Assembly: GCF_000973105.1 (NCBI RefSeq)
Contig: NC_015844.1
Location: forward strand, 5,328,501 to 5,392,500
Source: Zobellia galactanivorans
GTDB taxonomy: Bacteria; Bacteroidota; Bacteroidia; Flavobacteriales; Flavobacteriaceae
DNA length: 64,000 nucleotides
Direction of reading: 5' to 3'
In this document: positions 18,904 through 28,869 of the stretch, piece by piece
Layout of the letters: each line of letters starts with the position of its first letter
Position numbering within the stretch: position 1 is the stretch's first letter
Notes under the pieces: generated by a model
What the model was told of the DNA's origin: nothing
Seen by the model: only the letters and a program-made list of their open reading frames with translations
Database searches by the model: none
Position numbers and translations under genes: made by a program

Positions 18904-20166
18904 TTAATCTTCTTCAAATAAATTTGAAGTAAAGCGCAGTTCTGAATCCGTATTGAAGGCTTCGAGCGTACGATAGTCGCTGTTGTCTTCAGTCGGTCTT
19001 TTATTGGCATAAGTGAAGGCCACTTTTTGTACCTCGGCATTACGATTGCCTCGGTTAGACATCACATATCCTTTTCCGTTTTCAGAGGTAAACGATATAG
19101 CAAAATCATCTTCGCTACTGTTTATCGGGCTACCCAAGTTAACCGCTAGGCCAACATGCTTCTGACCTACTTGGGTCATGTAGACATCGAGTCCGCCCTG
19201 ACCTTTTCTTCCTTCAGAGGCAAAGAACAAGGTATTTGTTCCGACCACATTCGGATAAAGGTCATCTTTCTTTGTATTTACTTTTTGACCAAGGTTTTTG
19301 GCGACGCCCATGCTTCCGTCTTTACGAATGGCCGATACATATATATCGTACTCACCAAAGGTACCTGGCATGTTAGAGGCGAAAAACAAACGTTTACCAT
19401 CGGAAGATATGGAAGGGTGCATTGCCGACGCGTGTTTTGGGGCTACGGCCACTTCCTGAATGTTCTTCCATTTGCCGCGTACTTTTTCTGCCTTGAATAT
19501 TTTGTGTACTTCCTCTTCTTTAGAAAACAGGCCGTACAAAGGCTTAACCATTACTTTTTTACTAAAATAGGCGGTCTTACCATCGGGCGAAACGGCCACT
19601 GGCATCTTATAGCCATTGTGGTCTACGTTCCCGTCTCCTAAAAAGGTCCTAAGTTCGTTTTCAACTATGGTTTGGTCATCTACTATGAATTTGCCATCCT
19701 TTCGTTGAAAATCTAGCTCCCTATACCTTTCGGTCAAAGGCTGATCTAGTATATTTTTAGATGTTTTAGATTTTACTTTATAATCCGAAGCAATTTGAGC
19801 GACCCAGTCATTGTTATCGGAACTGGTAGCTGAACCGATATTATGATATTTGGCCAAAGCGTAGTCGTAACGCTTTTGATAGTTTTTACTCAAGCTGCCA
19901 GACTTACTGACCTCTTTTAATTTATCATACCAAAACAAGGCGGTATCATAATTTTTATTCAAGAAGTTAGCGTTACCCAAGTCTTCAAAAATTTCTTTAT
20001 CTTGGTAACCTTGACTCCTAAGGTATTGGTAATTTTCCATCCTTTTGTTGGTAGCTTGGAGAGTTTCGGCAGCATTGTCTCTAGTCGAATACTGAGCAGT
20101 TACTGAACTGCAGCAGCACGAAAAGAAGCCGGCGAAAAGCACATTGTAAAATAGCGCATTTTTCAT
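18904..20166 (-). CDS. PD40/WD40-like beta-propeller protein of the PorP-associated type
   Basis: 420 aa with a cysteine-rich hydrophobic N-terminus (SCCCSSVTAQ) acting as a signal. A TPR-like helical part (residues 30-125) is followed by PD40 repeats in which SPDGKTAYFSK, SSDGKRLFFASNMPGTFGEYDIYVS and GTNTLFFASEGRKGQGGLDVYM are typical blades. Such proteins usually accompany PorP/SprF genes and often end in an OmpA domain. This one stops after the propeller without it. It is encoded upstream of the PorP-like gene on the same strand, suggesting one surface-assembly unit. Confidence 0.8.
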   Translation of the reverse strand: MKNALFYNVLFAGFFSCCCSSVTAQYSTRDNAAETLQATNKRMENYQYLRSQGYQDKEIFEDLGNANFLNKNYDTALFWYDKLKEVSKSGSLSKNYQKRYDYALAKYHNIGSATSSDNNDWVAQIASDYKVKSKTSKNILDQPLTERYRELDFQRKDGKFIVDDQTIVENELRTFLGDGNVDHNGYKMPVAVSPDGKTAYFSKKVMVKPLYGLFSKEEEVHKIFKAEKVRGKWKNIQEVAVAPKHASAMHPSISSDGKRLFFASNMPGTFGEYDIYVSAIRKDGSMGVAKNLGQKVNTKKDDLYPNVVGTNTLFFASEGRKGQGGLDVYMTQVGQKHVGLAVNLGSPINSSEDDFAISFTSENGKGYVMSNRGNRNAEVQKVAFTYANKRPTEDNSDYRTLEAFNTDSELRFTSNLFEED

Positions 20167-20765
20167 AATAAATTCGATTAGGGGTTAATATCTTCGACAA
20201 AGTTCACTAAAACTCTTATATCTACACTTAGTAAAAATTCATAGGTTTTGCCCCAAAAGCGGTTTTTTTATGTTAAAATTATCGATAAACTGCACTTTTC
20301 TCAGTTTAAGAACCAAAAAATCGGATGAAGTAACCAATTCGCCACCTATTAATTCCTACTAGTACGTCCTGTTATTTTCCCCATTCGATTTTTCCATAAA
20401 GCAGTTATCCCATCTTAATTTTAGTTTCCATCATACGACACTTTTCTAGTTTGAAGACACACGGATGTTCTTTGGAACAAATTCCGAATCGATAAAAGAA
20501 AAAAATCGTTCGGATTCGATCGCAAAAACCATCTTCCAACCTATATAGCACCTCAAATATCGGATAAGGTTACTTTGATGGGGACACTTTCATTATCATG
20601 GCAAGCGTATTGAAACCGGTTTATCGTTCCCTTGTGCCTTAACAGCATTTTAACGTACCGAATGTCGGTTCCCTCTTTTGCCTACGACCAATGAAGCAGG
20701 AAGCGATGGCTGTAAAAAGTCGCCTTTTGACATAACCTAAAAACAATCAATTTAAAAATTACACT
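20167..20765. other. Divergent intergenic region, no gene recognised
   Basis: 599 bp between the PD40 gene (leftward) and the GAPDH gene (rightward). It is AT-rich, with no protein-like frame, repeat or RNA gene recognised. It must hold both promoters. Confidence 0.5.
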
Positions 20766-21755
20766 ATGAAAAGAATAGCAATTAACGGAATGGGGCGAAT
20801 AGGCCGAACCGCATTAAAGGTCATACTAGATACCCCTGAACTGGAAGTAGTTGCGGTCAACGATATTGCATCCATTGAAAACATCGCCTATTTATTGGAA
20901 TACGACAGTGTACATGGAAAGTTCGAGAAATCAGTCGATTTTCAAGAAGGAAAGTTAATCGTAGACGGAAAAGCCATTCGCTTCCTGAACGAAAGAAATC
21001 CGGAAGACCTACCATGGAAGGAATTGGATATTGATGTGGTAATCGAAAGCACGGGTATTTTTACGAAGTATAAGGATGCGGACAGGCATATTAAAGCAGG
21101 AGCGAAAACCGTAGTCTTGTCGGGCCCTTCAAAGAGCCCTGAAATACCTACCGTAGTTCACGGGGTCAATTCCGACGACGGCAAAACCAGCATCTTTTCG
21201 TGCGCCAGTTGCACCACGAACAACATTAGCCCCATAATTGAAATCATAGGGAGGCGTATCGGAATCAAAAAGGCCATTATGACCACGATTCACGCCGATA
21301 CCAGTTCTAACGCCATGGTCGACTCACCGAACAAAGGTAATTTTAGAATGGGACGTTCAGGTATCAACAACCTTATTCCCACAACAACAGGGGCAGCCGT
21401 TGCCACGACCAAGGCATTGCCCGAATACGCCGGTAAGTTTGATGGTATGGCGGTTCGCGTACCCGTTGCCGTGGGTTCTATTTCCGACATTACCATCGTA
21501 ACGGAGAAACCGGTAAGTGCTGAAGAGGTAAACAAAATTTTGGAGGAAGAAGCGCAAACGGACCGTTATAAAAAAGTATTGCAGACCACCTATGCCCCTT
21601 TGGTTTCCAGCGATATTATCAAAAGTCCTTACGGATCCATAGCCGATCTATCCCTAACCAAGGTTGTAGACGGTGATTTACTGAAAGTACTGGCATGGTA
21701 CGATAACGAATGGGGCTTCACCAATCAGATGATCCGTCAAATCCTCGGTTTGTAA
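20766..21755 (+). CDS. gap: Glyceraldehyde-3-phosphate dehydrogenase
   Basis: 329 aa, a normal length. The Rossmann fingerprint INGMGRIGRTAL is at residues 6-17 and Asp33 in AVND indicates NAD preference. The active-site Cys lies in SCASCTTNN (about residue 149) and the catalytic His in TTIHADTSS. The usual pattern is SNASCTTNC, so the flanking residues differ slightly, and the second half of the NAD loop (HAYTNDQ in classical enzymes) reads HADTSSN. It may therefore be a paralogue with a different physiological role. The aldose epimerase gene follows after a terminator. Confidence 0.93.
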   Translation: MKRIAINGMGRIGRTALKVILDTPELEVVAVNDIASIENIAYLLEYDSVHGKFEKSVDFQEGKLIVDGKAIRFLNERNPEDLPWKELDIDVVIESTGIFTKYKDADRHIKAGAKTVVLSGPSKSPEIPTVVHGVNSDDGKTSIFSCASCTTNNISPIIEIIGRRIGIKKAIMTTIHADTSSNAMVDSPNKGNFRMGRSGINNLIPTTTGAAVATTKALPEYAGKFDGMAVRVPVAVGSISDITIVTEKPVSAEEVNKILEEEAQTDRYKKVLQTTYAPLVSSDIIKSPYGSIADLSLTKVVDGDLLKVLAWYDNEWGFTNQMIRQILGL

Positions 21756-21791
21756 TTGAAAACAGATTAGATTAATCATAATTCACTTATA

Positions 21792-21818
21792 AAAAACAGG
21801 CCAAGCTTTTATAGTTTG
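21792..21818 (+). terminator. Terminator after the GAPDH gene
   Basis: An AAAACAGG(C)CAA arm pairs with TTTGACCTGTTTT with one mismatch around a ten-base loop and ends in a T run. It begins about 37 bp past the GAPDH stop and separates it from the epimerase gene. Confidence 0.75.
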
Positions 21819-21883
21819 ACCTGTTTTTACTTTATACCCCTTTTTCTTTTTTGTAATTTGATGCGATTTTTAAAATTTATCTT

Positions 21884-22978
21884 TTGAAGAAGATACTTTG
21901 CTTTGCGGTATTTTTCACCTTGGTCAGCTATCCTATGTATGCTCAATCCATTCAAAAAGAGCAATGGGGAACCGTAAAGGGGAAAGAAGTTTCGCTCTAC
22001 ACCGTTACCAATAAAAATGGAATGAAAATGCAGATCATGAATTTGGGCTGCATTATTACCTCACTCTTCGTTCCCGATAAAAACGGAAAATTGGACGATG
22101 TGGTCCTAGGCTTTGATAATTTGGAAGACTATGTAAAGGGCCATCCTAGTTTCGGTACCACCGTGGGAAGGTATGCAAACCGAATTAAAGATGCCCAATT
22201 CGTTATGAACGATTCCGTTTATAAACTTACGGCTAACGAAGAAGGTACCGCCATACATGGTGGGAACGAATTCAGGGACGCCGTTTGGGATGCCGAGATC
22301 GTTTCTAATGAAAATGGTGAAGGTCTGCGATTTCATTACCTATCGCCCGATGGTTCTTTTGGTTTTCCGGGAAAACTTGATGTTTACGCCACGTATCTTC
22401 TCAATGACGACAATGCCATTTATGTGACTTTTGAGGCGGAGACCGATAAGGATACCCATGTAAGCATGACCAACCACAGCTATTTTAACCTGAACGGAGC
22501 CAAAGAGTTGATTTATGACCACAGGGTACTCGTTGATGCCGATACCTATACGGAATTTGATGAGGATATTACCCCAACCGGAAAATTACCTCGGTTAAAA
22601 GAAACGGCATGGGACCTTTCTTCGATGACCCGGTTAGGCGATAAAATTCACGATATCCCCTTAAACGGCTATCACCACTGTTATGTTTTGAATAAGGAGG
22701 ATGGCGAAATGAAAAAGGCCGCAGAAGTTATAGAACCGAACTCGGGCAGAAAACTAGAAGTGTTCACCACCCAACCGGGAATAACCGTCTACGCCAGTAA
22801 TGGACTGGACAACATTACCGGAAAATACGGCATTGACTATATCCCCCATATGGCCCTTTGTCTAGAAACCCAAGATTTACCGGATGCCGTAAACCATCCT
22901 AATTTTCCATCCACACTCTTAAAACCAGGTGAAACCTATTCCGAAACCGTTGTATACGATTTCGGCATCGTTAAATAA
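21884..22978 (+). CDS. Aldose 1-epimerase, exported form
   Basis: 364 aa. The frame begins with TTG at 21884, which gives a complete signal peptide (KKILCFAVFFTLVSYPMYAQ), so that start was chosen. The mutarotase fold follows, with NLGCIITSLFVPDKNG, GTTVGRYANRI, the His of SMTNHSYFNLNG (catalytic acid region) and the C-terminal MALCLETQDLPDAVNHPNFP with the catalytic Glu. It interconverts alpha and beta anomers of hexoses, here in the periplasm. A second, cytoplasmic paralogue lies in the sugar operon at 42206-43249. Confidence 0.92.
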   Translation: MKKILCFAVFFTLVSYPMYAQSIQKEQWGTVKGKEVSLYTVTNKNGMKMQIMNLGCIITSLFVPDKNGKLDDVVLGFDNLEDYVKGHPSFGTTVGRYANRIKDAQFVMNDSVYKLTANEEGTAIHGGNEFRDAVWDAEIVSNENGEGLRFHYLSPDGSFGFPGKLDVYATYLLNDDNAIYVTFEAETDKDTHVSMTNHSYFNLNGAKELIYDHRVLVDADTYTEFDEDITPTGKLPRLKETAWDLSSMTRLGDKIHDIPLNGYHHCYVLNKEDGEMKKAAEVIEPNSGRKLEVFTTQPGITVYASNGLDNITGKYGIDYIPHMALCLETQDLPDAVNHPNFPSTLLKPGETYSETVVYDFGIVK

Positions 22979-22990
22979 GCTAGGGCCAGC

Positions 22991-23839
22991 CTATGCCTTT
23001 TTAAAATCCCTTATAATATCAATATGTGGTCTATGGGGTCTGCCTGCAGCCATTTCATAGTGAGATGGAACATCATTGACCCCATTGCGGATCCCTTCAT
23101 ATATACCTGCTATTATGGTCCCCATAAAATCACCTAAGGCTTCCTTTCTTTCCGCTGCATATTCCGCTACGGACACGGAGTTAAATTTTAGGTTTAAGCC
23201 ATATACCTCGTTAATGAGGTCGGCCAACTTTGCTTGGGTAATGGCCTCGCCCACTAAGTTATAGACATGTCCGTTGTGCTTATTATCCAAAAGCATTTGG
23301 GCATAGGCATAAGCCAATTCCCCCCTACTGGTATAGCCACACTTTCCTTCACCGGCACAGTTTCGAATCTCACCATCTTTCGCATAATGGTCAATATACT
23401 CTAAATCAGGCTCTATATAAATGCCGTTTCTACCGATGGCCCATTCGAGTCCAGACTCTTTGATATCCTCTTCGGTCTGGCGGTTACTTTTTACGACCGG
23501 ACTAAAAGCCGTGTTCGCTTCATCGCCAACAATGCTGGTATAGACTATTTTTTGAACCCCGTTTTGTTTTGCCGCCTCAATAACGTTTCTATGCTGTTGG
23601 ATTCGTTTCTTGGGGTCATCCATCCCAGAAACCAAAAGAACCGTATCGATGCCCTTTAATGCGGCATCAAAATCTTGACGGCTATTATAATCACCTTTTC
23701 TGACCTCTACACCAAGATGTGTGGCCTTTTCGGGAGTTCGGGCAATTCCTATTACATTTTCTTTTCCGATCTCATTTATCAATTGGCGCACGATTGAAGC
23801 CCCTAATTGTCCACTTGCGGAGGTTACTGCTATTGTCAT
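22991..23839 (-). CDS. NmrA-like NAD(P)-binding protein, quinone oxidoreductase type
   Basis: 282 aa with an N-terminal TSASGQLGASIVRQLI nucleotide-binding loop and a second strand ending in ARTPEK, as in NmrA-like and QorB-like SDRs. The Tyr-Lys catalytic pair of classical SDRs is absent, as in that subfamily. VRKGDYNSRQDFDAALKGIDTVLLVSG is characteristic. It probably reduces quinones or acts as a redox-sensing protein. It converges with the epimerase gene (stop-to-stop gap 12 bp). Confidence 0.85.
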   Translation of the reverse strand: MTIAVTSASGQLGASIVRQLINEIGKENVIGIARTPEKATHLGVEVRKGDYNSRQDFDAALKGIDTVLLVSGMDDPKKRIQQHRNVIEAAKQNGVQKIVYTSIVGDEANTAFSPVVKSNRQTEEDIKESGLEWAIGRNGIYIEPDLEYIDHYAKDGEIRNCAGEGKCGYTSRGELAYAYAQMLLDNKHNGHVYNLVGEAITQAKLADLINEVYGLNLKFNSVSVAEYAAERKEALGDFMGTIIAGIYEGIRNGVNDVPSHYEMAAGRPHRPHIDIIRDFKKA

Positions 23840-23860
23840 GATTGTCGTATTTGTCCTAAA

Positions 23861-24058
23861 TTACAATTTTGCTTTTAGCGCCTCTAGTTCTTTCTCTAGA
23901 TTATTGGCTTTTGCCTTGAATTTCTCCATGGCCTTTTTCATCTGGCCAATCTTTTTGAAGGCCTCTTCGTCTTGTACCGCCTGATAGGTAACAACACCTT
24001 CTTTTTCCTTTATCTTTGATTTGCTGCCGCATGTAGGGCATATTGCTACTTGACTCAT
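23861..24058 (-). CDS. Small zinc-ribbon coiled-coil protein
   Basis: 65 aa if started at the ATG giving MSQVAICPTCGSK, which puts the zinc-ribbon at the N-terminus; a longer frame to 24088 exists but adds a poor segment. A CPTCG half-ribbon is followed by a Lys/Glu-rich coiled coil (residues 30-65, KKIGQMKKAMEKFKAKANNLEKELE). The function is unknown. It is 21 bp upstream of the NmrA-like gene and probably cotranscribed. Confidence 0.65.
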   Translation of the reverse strand: MSQVAICPTCGSKSKIKEKEGVVTYQAVQDEEAFKKIGQMKKAMEKFKAKANNLEKELEALKAKL

Positions 24059-24163
24059 AATTGTATCTTTTTCTTTTACAAAATTCAAAAAACAAGAAGC
24101 TCCGTTAAAGGTAAATCCACTATTAAAAATGGTAAATATGACAATATAATGATGGTAACCTAC

Positions 24164-24547
24164 TTATTCGGCTATCTTCAAATGATCGATAATACCACTT
24201 TGTGAAATTGTTTTTAGCCTTCTTTCAGGTTTGTTCCGGTAGCCGATAATAATTGAAATGTGCATGAGCATTTTATCAAAGTCGAATAGACCCTGACAAT
24301 CCCGACAACATGTATCTTCGTTTCCTCTTGAAGGTCCGCCCACCCATTCGTACTTGGCCCTCCCATCATAAAATATCATGTGTATGGCCACCCCATTTTG
24401 ATACTGAAAGTTCATGGAGTAGCCATCCAAATAATGTTCCGGCTGTCCGAACCGATAGTTGTTTACTTCCATGGCCTTACCCTGACCAAAACCAAGTCCG
24501 ACACCAAACAAGACAAGCCAAATACAGCTAGCCCATTTTGTTTTCAT
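24164..24547 (-). CDS. Small exported protein of unknown function
   Basis: 127 aa with a signal peptide (WASCIWLVLFGVGLGFGQG). The region GYSMNFQYQNGVAIHMIFYDGRAKYEWVG is strand-rich and vaguely like MoaF/lipocalin-type domains, but the match is weak. Four Cys or so cluster at residues 78-84. Not recognised with confidence. It is 97 bp downstream of the AraC-type regulator gene, on the same strand. Confidence 0.5.
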   Translation of the reverse strand: MKTKWASCIWLVLFGVGLGFGQGKAMEVNNYRFGQPEHYLDGYSMNFQYQNGVAIHMIFYDGRAKYEWVGGPSRGNEDTCCRDCQGLFDFDKMLMHISIIIGYRNKPERRLKTISQSGIIDHLKIAE

Positions 24548-24644
24548 TTCTCCAAGATTTTAAGTTGGGTACAAAGTTGGTACAGTACGGCACCCCCAGG
24601 TAGGTAAATGTTCTAAAAGAATGGTAAATATGCGAACAGGGGCG

Positions 24645-25505
24645 CTAAAATTCGGCCTTGAACCGTTTTGGAGTAATGCCGCTGTGCTTTTTAAAGAATT
24701 TGGTAAAGTTCGTTACCTCATCAAAGCCCATGGCATAGGCGATTTCCTTTAGGCTGGAATTGGTACTCGCAATGGCTCTTTTTGTTTCGAGAATCACAAA
24801 TCCGTCAATAAAATGCTTGGCCGTATTCAAGGTAAACTCTTTTACGACCTGATTCAAATGTGCGGTAGAAACGTGCAGCATTTCTGCATAATCCTTTACA
24901 TTTCGCGTCTTCACATACTGCTTTTCCACCAAATTCCTGAATTCAAGAAACAAGGGGTAATGAGGCTGATTTTGCCTTACCAAGGAATTGGAGGCATCAT
25001 CGCGCTCCAGTCTTAACAAGTACAGTTCAAGAATTTTGGCGAGAATGTTCTGTTGGGCCACACTAGGCCCACGTTTGAATTCCTCCCCTAATTGTTTAAG
25101 AAAGGGTTCCAATCGGGTATTTTCCACCAAGGGTTCGGAAAGGTGGTAGTTGTAGAGATGGGAAATATATTCAACAGAGAACTTTGAGAAATATTTTAGG
25201 ATAAAATCCTCGGTAAAGATAACCAAGGCGCCTTGGTAGTTGATATCCTCTTGAAAAGCATGTACTTGTCCCTTGGCTATTTTTAAGACACTCCCTCTTT
25301 TTACCGGATAGGTTTTAAGGTCGATTTTATGGTACCCACTCCCCTCGGTCACCAAGAGCAGGGCAAAAAAAGTGATACGGTGCGGCTGCCACGGATTATG
25401 GTCTAGACCTTTGTCTATTTTAGCGGACAGTTCAGCCATGCTCAAAACATCAAAGTCCCTTATGTGCTCTTGCCCTTCAAATGCTATACTGGGGATATTG
25501 TTCAA
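24645..25505 (-). CDS. AraC family transcriptional regulator
   Basis: 286 aa. Residues 20-140 form an AraC-type cupin sensor domain (YHKIDLKTYPVKRGSVLKIAKGQVHAFQ). The C-terminal 100 residues carry two helix-turn-helices: VKDYAEMLHVSTAHLNQVVKEFT and LKEIAYAMGFDEVTNFTKFFKKHSGITPKRFK, the second being the usual AraC signature. It is a DNA-binding regulator of unknown targets. The neighbouring genes do not show a sugar pathway. Confidence 0.93.
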   Translation of the reverse strand: MNNIPSIAFEGQEHIRDFDVLSMAELSAKIDKGLDHNPWQPHRITFFALLLVTEGSGYHKIDLKTYPVKRGSVLKIAKGQVHAFQEDINYQGALVIFTEDFILKYFSKFSVEYISHLYNYHLSEPLVENTRLEPFLKQLGEEFKRGPSVAQQNILAKILELYLLRLERDDASNSLVRQNQPHYPLFLEFRNLVEKQYVKTRNVKDYAEMLHVSTAHLNQVVKEFTLNTAKHFIDGFVILETKRAIASTNSSLKEIAYAMGFDEVTNFTKFFKKHSGITPKRFKAEF

Positions 25506-25702
25506 TGCCGTTTGGTTTTCTTGCTTATCGAATATGCTAAGTTAAGACGATTCGCTTAAAACAGAAGCCTAAAGTCTGACAACTGGCACAAAAGCAGTCG
25601 CTTTAGCTTTTTCTTTTTAACCAAAACCAAAGCTCCCCATTTTCCATAACCCGATGTTTTCGAGTTACAAGGTATTTTTATTTCACTGTAGAGAAAAACG
25701 AC

Positions 25703-26827
25703 CTAGTTGAGCAACAATAACGCTTTTTGGGGAATAAGAATTTTATCTATGGTATGTATGATCCCGTTGGAAGCTTCAATATCGAACTCAACAAAATTGG
25801 CTTGCTCATCAGAAGCATCTTGTATCGCCAAGCCACCTGCCCCTTCTACCACCTCTATTGAATCACCGGAAATCAGCGTAGGTAACACCCCTACCTTTAA
25901 ATCATTACGGGCTATCACTTGTTCTAGCACATGACCTAGAATAATTTCTTTTAAAGCCTGTTTTTCTAGAATACTTGAAAAGTCCTGAAAAGAATTATAG
26001 TCATCCCCAAGCGTTTTGAACAGGGTCTCGATTGCAGTATTTGTTGGGGCGAAAACCGTGTAATCGCCATCATTGAACCTACCTTCCAATCCGGCTTCCG
26101 CAATGGCCTCTGCGAACATTGACAAGTCATCGCTTTCATTTACCAAATCGATCAAGGATGATTTCGGGAACAAGGCCTCCAGCACGGACTCCGGTATCAA
26201 AACCTTGTCGATGATGTGGAGAACCCCGTTGGCCACCTCGATATCGGCCGTGGTTATTTTGGCTTGCATCTCCGTAGTATCAATAATATACACGTCGCCA
26301 TCTACCGTAATTTTAATTTCTTCGGATTGCATGGTCTCCAAAATGGAACCGTTGGAGAGTTCGGTAGAAAAATTGGCCCCTCCTATAATTGCATGGTACT
26401 TCAATACTTGCGCAAGGATCTCTTTTTCGAGCTCTTCATCAAAATCAAGTACATCGGTATATTCCTTTAAGGAAGCTAAGAATTCGGTAAAGGCTTCATT
26501 GCTCGGCACAAAAAATGTAAGCTTTCCGTTTTCATCCGAAAGTTTTTCCACAAGGGCATCGTCAATAGTTTCCAAGGCTTCGACAGCAATGGTCAAACTA
26601 TCTTCCGATTGAATAAACTCGGCAGCATTCACTAAGGTTTCATCATCAGTCGCCTCTTCCCCAGGAGTCTCCCCTGCAGTTTCCTCGGTCTTGTCTTCCT
26701 CTTTACTAATTTCCTTCTCAACATCATCGGCAATATCATTTCCTTTTGAACATCCTATGGCCATTGATACTCCCATAAGCAGCATCGCCAAATTTTTAAG
26801 AAATCCTTTTGTAGTCTTCATTTTCAT
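25703..26827 (-). CDS. Fasciclin-domain lipoprotein with two FAS1 repeats
   Basis: 374 aa. A lipobox (SMAIGC) ends at Cys26, followed by an acidic Glu/Asp/Thr linker (residues 30-65). Two FAS1 domains follow, residues about 70-215 and 220-372. Each contains the TVFAPTN-type or TFFVPSNEAF element and ends in an ASNGIIHTIDKILIP-type H2 motif, which appears in both as VLHIIDKVLIP and IIHTIDKILIP. FAS1 proteins mediate adhesion or cell-surface contacts. It is monocistronic, with the cytochrome peroxidase gene downstream by position and on the same strand. Confidence 0.92.
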   Translation of the reverse strand: MKMKTTKGFLKNLAMLLMGVSMAIGCSKGNDIADDVEKEISKEEDKTEETAGETPGEEATDDETLVNAAEFIQSEDSLTIAVEALETIDDALVEKLSDENGKLTFFVPSNEAFTEFLASLKEYTDVLDFDEELEKEILAQVLKYHAIIGGANFSTELSNGSILETMQSEEIKITVDGDVYIIDTTEMQAKITTADIEVANGVLHIIDKVLIPESVLEALFPKSSLIDLVNESDDLSMFAEAIAEAGLEGRFNDGDYTVFAPTNTAIETLFKTLGDDYNSFQDFSSILEKQALKEIILGHVLEQVIARNDLKVGVLPTLISGDSIEVVEGAGGLAIQDASDEQANFVEFDIEASNGIIHTIDKILIPQKALLLLN

Positions 26828-26936
26828 GCGGTTTAGTATCTAGCCACAAAGTACTTCTTTATATAAGTTGTAATTCGTGCTTTTCTTTAATTCTAGGTTA
26901 GTTAAAGTTTAAATTTGTAAGTGCAGCCCCAAACAC

Positions 26937-28784
26937 TTAGGAGGTAGCATTGGCCAATTGAGGCATTTCCCCTTCCTCAACATTCGTATCGGACAAGGTT
27001 TTCAAAAATGCAATGAGTGCTTGCTGCTCTTTTTCGGTCAGGTTCAGCTCATCAAATGGCAAAGTTTGGTGCGGTAAGTCGAATCCCATTCCGCCGCCAC
27101 CGCCTTTGTTATAGAAATCCATAACCTCCTCTAAGGTATTGTAAACCCCATTGTGCATATAAGGTGCGGTAAATTCGGCATTCCGTACCGTTGGGGTTTT
27201 GAACATGCCCAAATGTTCTTCTTTATTGTAGCGCCAATAGAAACCCAAATCATCGTCTAAAGTTTTGTTCGCTTTGGTTTCCGGAACCCCAATAACCTCT
27301 TTTTCAGTTTCTGCATAAAAGGGAGGTACCGTACCGTTGGTCAAGGGAATAAAGTGGCAGGTAGCGCAAAGGGCTTTCCCCATAAACAGGTTCATACCCA
27401 ATTTTTCTTCGGCGGAGAAGGAATCTTCTTCACCTCTCATGTTTTTATCGAACTTAGAATCAAAACCGTTCAAAGTAGAGATATACGATGAAATCGCCTT
27501 TATAATATCTGTATTTCTATTGGAAATTCTACCAAAGGCATCTTCGAACAAAACATGGTAGGTGCTATCTTTTAGAATATCGGTGGAAAACTCGTGTACG
27601 CCCGTATTGAATTCTTGTTCATTATTAAATACCGATGAAATCTGATCTAAAATATTCTCGGCACGTCCGTCCCAAAAAAAACTTTTTTGAAAGGCCGAAT
27701 TGATCAAGGTGGGGGCATTGCGTTGCAACGGACTCCCATTATTCCCGATACTGACCATTTTTCCGTCGGTATAGGCCTTATCTGGCATATGACAGGTAAC
27801 ACAGGCCATCGTGCCCGACTGCGAAAGATTGGGATCTAAAAACAATTTCTTGCCCAAGGCGATCTGTTTTTCGGACGGGTTCCTATTGATCGGGGGAGTG
27901 AAGTATTCTAGGTTAAAAGCGTCTTTTTCAAAAAAGGTGGGGGCATCAAAATTAAAAGGTTTGTTGTTCACCCCTTCCCATAGTCCGCTCTCCTTTCGTA
28001 TGGCCACCCAGTTTCGGGTAATGGGGCTCATATACTCTCGAATAAAGGTATAGCGATCAAAGGCATTGAAATCGGCATTCTTTTCAATAAAAGCGACCGC
28101 CCGCGCTATGTTAAGGAGGAACTCCGTATCCAATTCCGCATTTTTTTCTTTTATAAGTTCACCTAGACTATGGTCATACACTTCTTTTAAACTCTCTAGC
28201 GACACTACGGTTTCGGAAAGTCCCAATTGACTCACAGGAGTATCAAAGCCAGAAATACCCATACTTATGATCCGTAAGAGTTGTTGATGGGTAGCGATAA
28301 AAAAACGTTCGGCATTCAATTTGCGTTCGCCCACGTTTTGCATCAGGTTTACCAATAGGCCCTTGGTCAGCTGGGTCTCCCGTACAAAAATTGCCGGGTC
28401 TTCCCCTCCTTCATAAATAGATTCCTCTATTTTTTGGAGCCCTATAGGGTTTAGCACACGTTCCGTGTCTTCCGCAAATACAGGCAGGGCCGGGCCATTG
28501 GCACGATGTCCGACTTCAGGGTTCAGGTAAGAAGCATAGGGTTCCGCTTTTTTAAAGGCTATACGGAGGTCCGTAAAGATTCGTTTGGCCTCATCGCTCT
28601 CCGCATCCACTTTACTCAAGGCATCGATCAACTCAACGGCCTCGGTCATATTTTTATGGTAGTATTTTTGGGCATAGCCCCAGTCGACATTCTCGGTCTT
28701 AAGAACCGTAGCCAATTGCTCATTTTGATTTTTACAGGAGAAAGAACCCAATAGTAGTGTAAGAAAGAAAATCGATTTATACAT
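26937..28784 (-). CDS. Di-haem cytochrome c peroxidase (MauG/CCP type) with an extended N-terminal domain
   Basis: 615 aa from the ATG at 28784, which gives a lipoprotein signal (FFLTLLLGSFSCK). A longer frame to 28865 adds an unlikely stretch before it. Residues 20-260 are a helical domain without haem motifs. The C-terminal 330 residues are the peroxidase, with two CxxCH haem sites (CVTCH and CATCH) and the family segments KLFLDPNLSQSGTMACV, RNAPTLINSAFQKSFFWDGRAENIL and FKTPTVRNAEFTAPYMHNGVYNTLEEV. It is periplasmic and reduces peroxide or oxidises a partner protein. It follows the DUF839/PhoX-like gene by about 85 bp and is likely cotranscribed. Confidence 0.92.
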   Translation of the reverse strand: MYKSIFFLTLLLGSFSCKNQNEQLATVLKTENVDWGYAQKYYHKNMTEAVELIDALSKVDAESDEAKRIFTDLRIAFKKAEPYASYLNPEVGHRANGPALPVFAEDTERVLNPIGLQKIEESIYEGGEDPAIFVRETQLTKGLLVNLMQNVGERKLNAERFFIATHQQLLRIISMGISGFDTPVSQLGLSETVVSLESLKEVYDHSLGELIKEKNAELDTEFLLNIARAVAFIEKNADFNAFDRYTFIREYMSPITRNWVAIRKESGLWEGVNNKPFNFDAPTFFEKDAFNLEYFTPPINRNPSEKQIALGKKLFLDPNLSQSGTMACVTCHMPDKAYTDGKMVSIGNNGSPLQRNAPTLINSAFQKSFFWDGRAENILDQISSVFNNEQEFNTGVHEFSTDILKDSTYHVLFEDAFGRISNRNTDIIKAISSYISTLNGFDSKFDKNMRGEEDSFSAEEKLGMNLFMGKALCATCHFIPLTNGTVPPFYAETEKEVIGVPETKANKTLDDDLGFYWRYNKEEHLGMFKTPTVRNAEFTAPYMHNGVYNTLEEVMDFYNKGGGGGMGFDLPHQTLPFDELNLTEKEQQALIAFLKTLSDTNVEEGEMPQLANATS

Positions 28785-28869
28785 AACTCGGTAAATTGAA
28801 AGAAAATTATAAATAGGGAAAGACCCCCATGCAATCCATGGAGGTCTTTCAACATCATATAGCAAGGTC